A stretch of 64,000 bases of DNA from Natrialba sp. SSL1 (lineage in GTDB: Archaea > Halobacteriota > Halobacteria > Halobacteriales > Natrialbaceae): assembly GCF_001861355.1 (NCBI RefSeq), contig NZ_MASN01000027.1, positions 1 to 64,000 on the forward strand, in the 5' to 3' direction. The notes under the pieces were generated by a model. It did no database searches. It worked only from the letters and a program-made list of their open reading frames with translations, and had not been told where the DNA came from. The position numbers and the translations under genes were made by a program. Positions 45,503 to 53,351 of the stretch are shown here, in pieces (the stretch's first letter is position 1; every line of letters begins with the position of its first letter).

Positions 45503-45522
45503 ATTGTGTGGTAGCTCCAATA
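45503..45522 (+). promoter_or_regulatory. candidate operator ATTGT-N10-CAATA upstream of tusA
   Basis: ATTGT GTGGTAGCTC CAATA, a perfect copy of the shared motif, 20 bp upstream of the tusA start and downstream of the TTTTATAC box (45484-45491). That position would let a bound regulator block transcription. Confidence 0.6.
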
Positions 45523-45541
45523 CAGAGCACAGATATCAACT

Positions 45542-45787
45542 ATGAGCTCGGAATACGATGCAACTGAGACGCTCGACGTGAAAGGACAGTCCTGCCCAAT
45601 GCCTATCGTCAAAACCAAACAGGCGATCGACGATCTCGAGAGCGGCGATCTTCTCGAAGTTGTCGCGACTGACTCTGGCAGTATGAGCGACATTCAGGGC
45701 TGGGCGGCTGGGACCAGCGGGGTCGAACTCCTCGACCAGGTCGAGGGCGACGATCTCTACACTCACTACGTCAAGAAAACGGAATAA
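45542..45787 (+). CDS. tusA: TusA/SirA-family sulfur carrier
   Basis: 81 aa. The active Cys lies in GQSCPMPIVKTKQAID (about 15-30), the CPxP motif of TusA-type sulfurtransferases that accept persulfide on the Cys. The C-terminal half is the usual two-layer fold. It ends 1 bp before the DsrE2-like gene, so the pair is coupled. It would hand sulfur between rhodanese, YeeE and DsrE proteins. Confidence 0.95.
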   Translation: MSSEYDATETLDVKGQSCPMPIVKTKQAIDDLESGDLLEVVATDSGSMSDIQGWAAGTSGVELLDQVEGDDLYTHYVKKTE

Positions 45788-45788
45788 C

Positions 45789-46379
45789 ATGAGTACGGAC
45801 AATCAAACGCCGTCAGCGGACGATGCCGACCCTGCGTCCGACGCCGCCGAACTGCAGGCACTTCGCGAGCGGGTCGACGAGCTCGAAGCGTCTCTCAGCG
45901 AACTGGACGACGGCGACGAGCAACAGAAGCTGACGATCGTCGCTACCCAGGGCAGCTTCGACATGGCGTACCCGCCGCTGATACTCGGAAGCACGGCCGC
46001 TGCCTTCGGCTGGGATGTTGTCGTCTTCCACACGTTCTGGGGACTCGACATCCTCCACGAGGAGAAATCGAAGAACCTCAAACTGAGTGCCGTTGGCAAC
46101 CCCAACATGCCGATGCCGAACGCACTTGCTGCGATCCCCGGCATGGACCGCATGGCGACGCGAATGATGGAGAAGAAGATCGACGAAAACGGAACCGCGA
46201 CCATCGAGGAACTGATCGATCTCTCACTCGAGAGCGGCGTCGATCTGCAGGCGTGCCAGATGACGATCGAACTGATGGACTACGACGAGGACGACTTTTA
46301 CGACGGCGTCACGACTGGTGTCGGTGCAGCAACTGCGCTCCAGCACATGGCCGAATCCGACATTCAGCTGCTGGTGTGA
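45789..46379 (+). CDS. DsrE2-like (DsrE/F/H superfamily) protein
   Basis: 196 aa. After an acidic N-terminus and a short coiled coil (LQALRERVDELEASLSEL), the core KLTIVATQGSFDMAYPPLIL and DVVVFHTFWGLDILHEE is the DsrE2/peroxiredoxin-like fold, and the conserved Cys lies near the end in GVDLQACQMTIELMDY. Such proteins form persulfides and partner TusA in sulfur relay. A N-terminal TM anchor found in some relatives is absent, so it is soluble. Confidence 0.9.
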   Translation: MSTDNQTPSADDADPASDAAELQALRERVDELEASLSELDDGDEQQKLTIVATQGSFDMAYPPLILGSTAAAFGWDVVVFHTFWGLDILHEEKSKNLKLSAVGNPNMPMPNALAAIPGMDRMATRMMEKKIDENGTATIEELIDLSLESGVDLQACQMTIELMDYDEDDFYDGVTTGVGAATALQHMAESDIQLLV

Positions 46380-46657
46380 TGCGATCCGTTGGGGCGCAGC
46401 GGACCATCGAGCGATGTAGTGTCTCGAACACGACATCTAGGAAGACACCTTGAGGCACGATATGCGGGCCCCGTCTGTCGCAGTGGAGCAGCGACACTGC
46501 TCGGGGGATAGCGCCTGTGTTGGGTGTATTGTTGTTCAGTTCTAGTTTGAGTTTCAGTCTCAGTTCCACTCCCAGCCCCAGTTTCAATATACAGCGCAGC
46601 CAGCGGTACGATGGTCGTCACGTGAACGCTTATTCAACACGAGCCTGAACTAGTGAT
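46380..46657. other. intergenic region with CAGTTT-type short repeats
   Basis: About 280 bp. A stretch near 46535-46590 repeats TTCAGT/CAGTTC/CAGTTTC phrases. The right end provides the ATPase gene's promoter. No gene is supported. Confidence 0.45.
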
Positions 46658-48688
46658 ATGAATGCCGTCTCGGGCTCTCCGTTGGTTGCAGACGACACGC
46701 CGGCAACGCTGGCAGAGCGCCTGAATCTTAGACGACAGGCAGTCTTCGTTGTGCTTACGTTTCTCGGGATGGTTGGCGGGCTCCTGGGTAGTTGGTTCGG
46801 TGCGCCACCGTGGCTCGTCTGGGGCTGCTATGGTGTAGCCTACGTCTTCGGCGGTTGGTATGGACTCAAAGAAAGCGTTGCAGCACTGGGGGAGCCCGCG
46901 GTCGAGATTGACCTTTTGATGATCGTCGCCGCACTCGGTGCACTCTATATCGGCGCGCCGTTCGAAGGTGCGATGTTGCTGTTTCTCTTCTCGCTCTCGG
47001 GCGTTCTCGAGGAGTACGCGATCGGCCGTTCGCGAACCGCGATCAAATCACTGGTCGAGATGCGACCGGAGTCGGCGCAGATCCTTCGCGACGGCAGAGA
47101 AGTATCGACCAAGGTCGAATCGGTCGAGGTCGGTGACGTCTTCGTCGTTCGACCAGGGGATCGGCTCCCGCTCGACGGCGTCGTCGAGTCCGGCGAAAGC
47201 ACGGTCGATCAGTCGTCGCTCACCGGCGAATCGGTGCCGGTGGCGAAGGAACCAGGCGACGAGGTGTTCAGCGGGACGATCAACGAAACGGGCAGTCTCG
47301 AGGTACGGGTCACTCGAGAAGCCACGGAGTCAGCAATCTCCAGACTCATCACGATGGTCGAGCGAGCCCAGGAGAAACGCGCACCGACCCAGCAACTCAT
47401 CGATCGATTCGAGCAGCCCTACGTCCTCGGTGTCTTCGCGATGACTGTCGTTGCGATCGCACTTCCGCTTGCGCTCCTGAACCACGCCTTCGAACCGACG
47501 TTCTATCGCGCGATGACGCTCATGGTTGCAGCGTCACCGTGTGCGGTCATCATCTCGACGCCGGCAGCGGTCCTCTCGGCGATCTCTGCCGGCGGCCGAC
47601 AAGGTGTCCTGTTCAAAGGAGGTGAGCACATCGAAACGGCGGGTAACGTCGATGCGGTCGCGTTCGATAAGACAGGGACGCTGACCGAGGGGAACACCCG
47701 GCTGACGGACGTGAGCGCACGCGAGGGTGCGTTTGCCTCGACCGATGGCGGCTCCGTCGACAGTGAACTCCTCGAAACTGCTGCCATCGAAGACGGAACC
47801 CTGACCGACGATCAACTGCTGGCGCTCGCGGCGGCCGTCCAGTCACGGTCGGAGCACCATCTCGCTGAGGCGACTGTCGAGGCGGCCACCGAGCGCTCAC
47901 TCGAGATACCTGCGGCGAGCGAGTTCGAAGCAGTCGTCGGCAAGGGCGTTCACGCGACCGTCGAGGAGCGGACGATCCACATCGGAAACCCACGGTACAT
48001 CCACACTGTCCTGGACGGGCGACCGATCGACGGACGTGAGGCTGGACTCGAGGCCGTCCATGACCTCGAATCCCACGGGAAAACGAGTGTCGTCGTCGTT
48101 AGCGAAACTGACGACCGACTCTGTGTCCTTGGGTGGCTCGCGTTCACCGATACGATTCGCCCGGATGCGGCCGAGATGATCGACGACCTTCGCGAGCGCG
48201 GCGTCGACCAGATCGTCATGCTCACTGGCGACAACGAACGAGTTGCCCAGTATATCGCCGAGGAACTCGGCATCGACGAGGTGTACGCGGAGTTGCTCCC
48301 CGAGGAGAAAGTCGAACACGTTGAGGCGCTTCAGGAACGCCACGAGGCCGTCGCGATGGTTGGCGACGGCGTTAATGATGCACCAGCACTCGCGACGGCG
48401 GACATCAGTGTCGGCATGGGCGGGGCCGGCACCGACGTGGCACTCGAGACCGCTGACATCGTTCTCATGTCGGACAAACTCGATCGGCTCCCCTACGCGT
48501 TCGCGCTCAGCAAGGAGACACGCCGAACGTTGTACATCAACTTCGCCATTGCGTTCGGTGCGATCGCGATCATGGTGATTGCGATCCTCACCGCTGGGAT
48601 TCCGCTCCCGGTTGCCGTGGTTGGTCACGAGGGGTCGACCGTTCTCGTCAGCCTGATCGGCTTGCGATTGCTCCGCTTCGACGGGTGA
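46658..48688 (+). CDS. P1B-type heavy-metal ATPase (P1B-4-like)
   Basis: 676 aa. Phosphorylation motif DKTGTLTEGN (about 337), TGE-type actuator LTGESVPVAKE, and MVGDGVNDAPALA near 570. The membrane metal site is SPC (ASPCAVIIS, about 291), and the last helix has HEGSTVLVSLIGLRLL, the SPC/HEG(G/S)T pair of P1B-4 (CoaT/CtpD) pumps for Co2+, Fe2+, Zn2+ or Cd2+. There is no N-terminal HMA domain. In this sulfur-rich setting it may export metals freed under thiol stress. Confidence 0.92.
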   Translation: MNAVSGSPLVADDTPATLAERLNLRRQAVFVVLTFLGMVGGLLGSWFGAPPWLVWGCYGVAYVFGGWYGLKESVAALGEPAVEIDLLMIVAALGALYIGAPFEGAMLLFLFSLSGVLEEYAIGRSRTAIKSLVEMRPESAQILRDGREVSTKVESVEVGDVFVVRPGDRLPLDGVVESGESTVDQSSLTGESVPVAKEPGDEVFSGTINETGSLEVRVTREATESAISRLITMVERAQEKRAPTQQLIDRFEQPYVLGVFAMTVVAIALPLALLNHAFEPTFYRAMTLMVAASPCAVIISTPAAVLSAISAGGRQGVLFKGGEHIETAGNVDAVAFDKTGTLTEGNTRLTDVSAREGAFASTDGGSVDSELLETAAIEDGTLTDDQLLALAAAVQSRSEHHLAEATVEAATERSLEIPAASEFEAVVGKGVHATVEERTIHIGNPRYIHTVLDGRPIDGREAGLEAVHDLESHGKTSVVVVSETDDRLCVLGWLAFTDTIRPDAAEMIDDLRERGVDQIVMLTGDNERVAQYIAEELGIDEVYAELLPEEKVEHVEALQERHEAVAMVGDGVNDAPALATADISVGMGGAGTDVALETADIVLMSDKLDRLPYAFALSKETRRTLYINFAIAFGAIAIMVIAILTAGIPLPVAVVGHEGSTVLVSLIGLRLLRFDG

Positions 48689-48965
48689 GCGTGACTGTGT
48701 ACCGATGACGGCTAGGCGAACACGACACGACTCCTCTGGCCCGTTGTCCGTGACGATATATTGTACGTTATGTCGTTTACAGCCTCATATCTTACGGGTT
48801 GCTCTTTCTGCAAGTCGCTGTGCAAATCTGTTACTCGCGTCGGTGTATTCTCGGCAGTGTATTCGAGACGCTCGTATCACGATCTATGATACTCTTAACT
48901 CGCTGTTATTGTTATTTGGTAACGGCTGGAATACGGTCGGGTATGGATCCAGTAGTCGAACGGCG
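48689..48965. other. intergenic region downstream of the ATPase gene
   Basis: About 280 bp with an AT-rich box GTTATTGTTATTT near 48902 that could drive the small gene at 48966. No motif-bearing gene. Confidence 0.4.
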
Positions 48966-49130
48966 GTGTCACGTCGTGTTCGGTCTGTCACTGTGCTCCT
49001 GACGTTCGGGATCGGATACTGCGTCGTCGTCGGGACGTGCTTGGCCGACTTCCTGGTCGTCATCGCGGGCTTGGTCGTGGGGTGGGGAGCGTTGCTTTAC
49101 TGCCTCGGGAACGCCTCGTTCTTGGGCTGA
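48966..49130 (+). CDS. short two-helix membrane protein (tentative)
   Basis: 54 aa with a GTG start. It begins with basic residues (VSRRVRSVTVLLTFG) and has two TM helices (TVLLTFGIGYCVVVGTCLAD, then FLVVIAGLVVGWGALLYCLG). The frame is open further upstream, but the segment before GTG is not protein-like. The shape fits small haloarchaeal membrane proteins, but the start and reality are uncertain. Confidence 0.5.
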   Translation: MSRRVRSVTVLLTFGIGYCVVVGTCLADFLVVIAGLVVGWGALLYCLGNASFLG

Positions 49131-49386
49131 GTGTGCGGCCGCACGGCCTCGTCGGTACCGATTGGCGATGTGTTTCGGTTCTTTCTGCAGTAGCACTCCA
49201 TCGGCTACTGTCGTGGCTCCTCTCGACGTACTCTTGAGGGTGTCGTCGTCTCCGAGGAGACGTCCGTCTCCATCTGTCCGTTCCACGAATCGTCACAACT
49301 CGGCGATATAACGGTCCAGACGAGTTGATCGACGGCGGCTCTCGATACTGTCTGGTCGTTCTCCCGTTCGAGCGGGATGTTTATGG

Positions 49387-49406
49387 TATTGGGAACACAA
49401 AACAAT
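49387..49406 (-). promoter_or_regulatory. candidate operator ATTGT-N10-CAATA upstream of the DsrE gene
   Basis: On the minus strand ATTGT TTTGTGTTCC CAATA, a perfect copy. It lies between the TATA box (TTTATGG, about 49379-49385) and the start at 49410. Its half TTTTGTGTTCCCAA closely matches the site at 51992 (TTCTGTATTCCCAA). Confidence 0.6.
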
Positions 49407-49409
49407 TGT

Positions 49410-49763
49410 ATGAGTTCACAGCAGTCCGACTCGTCGGTCGACAGTATCGGAATCGTTCTCGAGACGGCAGACCCGGAACGGGCCTGGAACGCGCTTCGCT
49501 TCGGGATTACAGCGATCGAAGACGGCCACGAGGTGTCGGTGTTCCTTCTGGGAGAAGGGGTCGAGGCCGAAGAGATAACAGACGACCAGTTCGATGTTCG
49601 TGATCGAATGGAAGCGTTCGTCGATGCCGGCGGCGACTTGCAGGCGTGTGGAACGTGTCTCGAAATCCGAAACAGCGAGGATCGCGAGTACTGTCCGATG
49701 TCGACGATGTCGGACCTTCTCGAGATCGTCACCTCGTCCGATCGCGTGCTGACGATCGGCTAG
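49410..49763 (+). CDS. DsrE/DsrF-family protein
   Basis: 117 aa from ATG 49410. The core SIGIVLETADPERAWNAL and EVSVFLLGEGVEAEEI is the DsrE fold with the conserved region LQACGTCLEIRN (CxxC) and EYCPMS. It is likely a sulfur-accepting or -transferring protein like the ones at 45542 and 45789. Its transcript appears leaderless, and a perfect copy of the shared motif overlaps the promoter. Confidence 0.88.
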   Translation: MSSQQSDSSVDSIGIVLETADPERAWNALRFGITAIEDGHEVSVFLLGEGVEAEEITDDQFDVRDRMEAFVDAGGDLQACGTCLEIRNSEDREYCPMSTMSDLLEIVTSSDRVLTIG

Positions 49764-49957
49764 TCGACAGCCTACACCCCCCCAACAGTATCGTTCTACG
49801 CTTCTTTCGAGTTATCCACAACGGAGTGCGAAGACCGGCTGGTTCCTGTTTGTATGGGTGTCCGTTCGAACGTCACTCCCGTCGCTGCTCGGTATCAAGC
49901 AGTTGTTGTGAAAACAAGTGTACCGGCGCTATACGATTATTTCCCGAACGCACCTAT

Positions 49958-50593
49958 TCAGACGAACGGGACGGCGTCCGGCAGCGGAAGCAGTGGCACG
50001 AGGAACAGCCCCGCGAGCGTGACCAGTCCCATGAGCACCGGAACGAGCACGACCGCGTAGTTCGTCTGTTCGAGCACCCGGCCGAGGTCGCTCCCCATGT
50101 TCGACAGCGATGGCGTCGTACTCTGCTGAAGAATCACCAACTCGAGTGCAAACAGGATGACTGTCGCCCCGGCGGACACCATACAGAACGGGCAGATTTC
50201 ACCGATGATGCCTAGCTGCAGGTAGACGAAGAACGCCGAGAAGGCGACGCCACTCGCCGTAATCGGCGTCAGAATCTTGATGAGCAGCGGGTGTCGAGTG
50301 TCGAACCACCAGAGTGCGAGTCCGATCGTCGTCAGGTAGTAGAAACCACCCAGGGTCGCGAGCGGGATTCCGAAGACGTAGGCCCACTGGCTGGTGATCA
50401 CTTCGATGCTTCCCTGCACCGGTGCGTCAGGCGGTATTGCAGGGATTGCAAATAGGTGTATCGCCGTTAGAACCACTGTCACGAGCCAACCGAGTACTGC
50501 AACGAGCGAGAACGCGCCGAACAATGCCGCTACTCGGGGTGAGTACTCCCAGTCGTAATCGAACTCCACCGACCTCGGTATTTCTATTGACAT
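49958..50593 (-). CDS. VKOR-family disulfide-forming membrane protein lacking the loop cysteines
   Basis: 211 aa from ATG 50593. Five TM helices (about 22-45, 70-88, 96-118, 126-140, 150-175). The active site CPFC lies in IIGEICPFCMVSAG (about 138-151). Typical VKORs have an additional Cys pair in the loop before YxxxFGIPLAxxG; here the loop reads IEVITSQWAYVFGIPLATLG and has none. It may use another electron donor or a small-thiol partner. Quinone reduction and disulfide formation are inferred. A near copy of the shared motif overlaps its promoter. Confidence 0.82.
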   Translation of the reverse strand: MSIEIPRSVEFDYDWEYSPRVAALFGAFSLVAVLGWLVTVVLTAIHLFAIPAIPPDAPVQGSIEVITSQWAYVFGIPLATLGGFYYLTTIGLALWWFDTRHPLLIKILTPITASGVAFSAFFVYLQLGIIGEICPFCMVSAGATVILFALELVILQQSTTPSLSNMGSDLGRVLEQTNYAVVLVPVLMGLVTLAGLFLVPLLPLPDAVPFV

Positions 50594-50597
50594 ACAA

Positions 50598-50618
50598 TAC
50601 TGGGTTGGCAGGGACAGT
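50598..50618 (-). promoter_or_regulatory. imperfect copy of the shared operator motif at the VKOR-like gene
   Basis: Minus strand ACTGT-N11-CAGTA, with two symmetric C-for-T changes from ATTGT-N10-CAATA and one extra spacer base. It lies a few bases upstream of the start codon at 50593. Confidence 0.35.
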
Positions 50619-50923
50619 ACAAAGGTGTTGTGCACTATCCACAATTCTAGGAACAGTTCTAAGAACAGTACTGAGGAGATCCCACTCTGAATAACCCATG
50701 ACAAGTACGTATCTCAGGCTCTTTACCGGTGCACTACCGACGATAACTGCCGACTATCGATCACCGCTGCTCGGCACTTGTTCGCCAATATGGGTTTGTT
50801 CGGGTGGGTCAGTACAGTGCCTTCTGTGGGTGTAGTATTGTATCGGTGAGTCACTACATCTGCCCGGGGAGTTACTCGTGCACCGTGGACCCGATGCAGG
50901 CCCGAACGTTGGCTCTCTTCGCG

Positions 50924-51757
50924 TCAGGACGGTGGCACGAGCAGGACGTTTCCGTTCGATTGCGCGACGAGATCCTCCGAGACGCTTCCGAGGAGAAGCC
51001 GCCGGAGCCGACTATGGCCGCGCGAGCCAACCAGAATCGTCGTCGGATCGACGGCGTCTTCGACGGCGAGAATCTCGTCGGCGGGATCTCCCTGGCGACG
51101 TTCGATCCGTGTCTCGATCCCCCACTCCTCGAGTTGCGCTGCCAGTTCGTTGAGTCGTGTGTCGGGGTCGTCGTCGGAGGGTTCCGGATCCTTCGGTGTC
51201 TCGACGTGAACGAGCGTTGCCTCCTGCGTTGCGTGCCGGAGGTACGAGAACGCCTCGAACGCGCGATCGGCGTTTTCGGAGAAATCAGTCGCGTACAACA
51301 TCCGCTGGAAGAGGTGCTGTCTCACGACGGACGGATCGTCTGCCTCGCGCTCGATTCGGTTGACGAGCAGCGGGGTCTCGGTCGTTCGCGCGAGGTTGCG
51401 CGCCGTCGACCCGATGACGCGGTTCTCGAGTGGACTCTTCCCGCGTGAGCCGACGACGGTCAGACTCGCGCCGACCGTTTCGGCGATTCCGCGGATCCGA
51501 CGGTGTGGCGTTCCGCGGACCACGTGCGTCTCGACATCGAAGCCGGCGCGCTCGATGACACCCTCGTAGTTTCGAATCGCGTTCCGACGCCGTTTCTCGA
51601 AGTCGATCGCGGGCATGCCCGCGTGGACGTTCGACGGGATGACCGTCACGAGGTGCATCTCCTCGATGCCGATTCGGCCCAGACACGCGAGACAGGTTTC
51701 GTTCTCGATGGTCGCCTCGCTGGCAGCCGAGAGGTCAGTAGCGAGTACCGCTTTCAT
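50924..51757 (-). CDS. two-domain universal stress protein
   Basis: 277 aa from ATG 51757. Two UspA domains stand in tandem: KAVLATDLSAASEATIEN with LTVVGSRGKSPLENRVIGS, then RMLYATDFSENADRAFEA with TILVGSRGHSRLRRLLLGS. Both have the G-x2-G-x9-G(S/T) nucleotide loop. The promoter overlaps a perfect copy of the shared motif, so this stress protein is placed with the sulfur regulon. Confidence 0.92.
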   Translation of the reverse strand: MKAVLATDLSAASEATIENETCLACLGRIGIEEMHLVTVIPSNVHAGMPAIDFEKRRRNAIRNYEGVIERAGFDVETHVVRGTPHRRIRGIAETVGASLTVVGSRGKSPLENRVIGSTARNLARTTETPLLVNRIEREADDPSVVRQHLFQRMLYATDFSENADRAFEAFSYLRHATQEATLVHVETPKDPEPSDDDPDTRLNELAAQLEEWGIETRIERRQGDPADEILAVEDAVDPTTILVGSRGHSRLRRLLLGSVSEDLVAQSNGNVLLVPPS

Positions 51758-51784
51758 ACCGGGTGTAGGTGTTGACGATATAAT

Positions 51785-51804
51785 ATTGTTTGGGTGGGAC
51801 AATA
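51785..51804 (+). promoter_or_regulatory. candidate operator ATTGT-N10-CAATA at the tandem stress-protein gene
   Basis: ATTGT TTGGGTGGGA CAATA, perfect. It overlaps the upstream edge of the minus-strand TATA box (about 51777-51787), which lies about 25 bp from ATG 51757. Confidence 0.6.
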
Positions 51805-51991
51805 CGGTGGGTTAGTCTGCGCGACAGATGTGTCTGCTGTGGCGACCGGTTTGACCGATAACTGACTGTCGTTCCTGTCCGGGGCCTGACGTGGCGCGCC
51901 ACACGTTCTGCAGCAGTCAACTCTGGTAGCTGTATCTCCATAACGTATGAGAATATTCCCATTGGATAGCCGTTACATAGCCTGCAGTAAT

Positions 51992-52011
51992 ATTGTTCTG
52001 TATTCCCAAAA
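51992..52011 (+). promoter_or_regulatory. candidate operator ATTGT-N10-CAAAA upstream of the TauE operon
   Basis: ATTGT TCTGTATTCC CAAAA, immediately upstream of the TATA-like GTTATAC (52014-52020). The right half differs from CAATA at one base, as at 55502. Confidence 0.55.
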
Positions 52012-52055
52012 GCGTTATACACCAGACTCGGGTAGTGATGGGTGAGTAGCAATCC

Positions 52056-52100
52056 ATGATCCGCACACAACCGAACTCGAGCGGAGGTCGAGACGCATGA
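52056..52100 (+). CDS. 14-codon leader ORF overlapping the DUF7512-like start (tentative)
   Basis: ATG 52056 begins MIRTQPNSSGGRDA and stops at TGA 52098-52100, overlapping the next ATG as ATGA. With a transcript start expected near 52043 it would be the first reading frame on the mRNA. Chance is possible. Confidence 0.3.
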   Translation: MIRTQPNSSGGRDA

Positions 52101-52243
52101 TCGAATCCGCTGCCCTTTCGGGCCCAGTACAGGCCACGCTCCTCGTTGGCGCCATCTTCGCACAGGCGGTTTTCCTCTATGCCGGCTACGGCGTCCTCGA
52201 GCGGGTTGCAATGTCGCTCCTCGAAACGATCACGGACGCATAA
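52097..52243 (+). CDS. DUF7512-like short membrane protein
   Basis: 48 aa, too short for most gene finders. The sequence LSGPVQATLLVGAIFAQAVF, LYAGYGVLERV is one TM helix with the LSGPVQA start seen in the haloarchaeal DUF7512 group. It ends 3 bp before the TauE gene and is probably its small partner. Confidence 0.75.
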   Translation: MIESAALSGPVQATLLVGAIFAQAVFLYAGYGVLERVAMSLLETITDA

Positions 52244-52246
52244 TCA

Positions 52247-53284
52247 ATGGAAATACTGGGACTCAGTCCGGGCCTGTTGGTGCTGTTCGTGAGCTTCGGC
52301 TTCATGGTCGGCGTTCTCTTCGGATTCTTCGGCATGGGCGGCTCGTTCCTGATCACGCCGACGCTGCTGTTGCTCGACTATCCGGCATCAGTCGCGATCG
52401 GCAGCGGACTGGCGTTTTATTTCGGCACCTCCGTGATTGCCGTCCTGAAACACTACGACATCGGACAGGTCGACTACAAGCTCGGTGCGATTCTGTTCGT
52501 CGTCCTCTCGGTGGGGATCGAGCTCGGCAGTCGACTCGTGTTCGGCCTCGAAGCGCTGGGTATTGCTGACCTCGTGACGGGCGTCGCGTACGTCGTCTTG
52601 CTGGCGGGAATCGGGGCGCTGTTCTTGCGCCGGGCGTACAACCTGGACGACGATCTGGACGAGGCGGCCGATGATGAGGACACTGTCGACGACGAAGAGA
52701 TACCCCCGATTGCGCAAAAGATCCAGTCGTACACTGTTCCCCCGATGATCTCCCTCTCCTCGGGTGGCCGCGCGTCGGCGTGGACGATCACGGGTGCCGG
52801 CGGTAGCGTCGGTCTCATCTCGGGGCTGATCGGCGTCGGTGGCGGGTTCATCCGTATGCCTGCGATCTACTATCTGATCGGCACGCCGCTCACTGCCGCG
52901 GTCGGGACCAGCCTGTTCGCCGGCCTGTTCTCGGGTGCGTTCGGGACCTTCACGTACGGCATGTCCGGCAGCGTCGACCTGACGGTCGTTTCCTTGCTGC
53001 TGATCGGCAGCGCACTCGGTGCCAGAATCGGCTCGGCGGCGACGACGATCGTCGACGAGGACGAGGTAATCGTCTACTTCGGGCTGATGATGGTGTTCGC
53101 AAGCGTCGGCATTGGTCTCAGCGAACTCGCGAACTGGTTGGGAACCGGCGCGCTCGACCTGGTGAGCGTTCTCCTGCTCGTCGGTTCGTCGTTCGCCGTC
53201 GCCTCGATGATCCTCTATCAGGTGGTCACGTCGATCAACGCGGACGAGACGAGTACGCAGCCAAACCCTGACAGTGGTGACTGA
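52247..53284 (+). CDS. TauE/SafE-family sulfite/organosulfonate exporter
   Basis: 345 aa with about eight TM helices in two repeats. GVLFGFFGMGGSFLITPTLL and GLISGLIGVGGGFIRMPAIY are the two GGxFxxPxL family motifs. A charged cytosolic loop (about 125-155) separates the halves. The likely cargo is sulfite, sulfonate or thiosulfate. It lies in an operon with the DUF7512-like protein, behind a copy of the shared motif. Confidence 0.93.
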   Translation: MEILGLSPGLLVLFVSFGFMVGVLFGFFGMGGSFLITPTLLLLDYPASVAIGSGLAFYFGTSVIAVLKHYDIGQVDYKLGAILFVVLSVGIELGSRLVFGLEALGIADLVTGVAYVVLLAGIGALFLRRAYNLDDDLDEAADDEDTVDDEEIPPIAQKIQSYTVPPMISLSSGGRASAWTITGAGGSVGLISGLIGVGGGFIRMPAIYYLIGTPLTAAVGTSLFAGLFSGAFGTFTYGMSGSVDLTVVSLLLIGSALGARIGSAATTIVDEDEVIVYFGLMMVFASVGIGLSELANWLGTGALDLVSVLLLVGSSFAVASMILYQVVTSINADETSTQPNPDSGD

Positions 53285-53351
53285 TGCACTCGATGATGTA
53301 CAGTACGGACACGACTAATCCGGACGCCATCGACGGACGGATTCGACAGTG

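Noticed and set aside
48750-48775. ATATATTGTACG as a further copy of the shared operator
   Set aside because: The right half is absent at 10 bp (GTTTA) and it lies after the ATPase gene, not at a recognised promoter.
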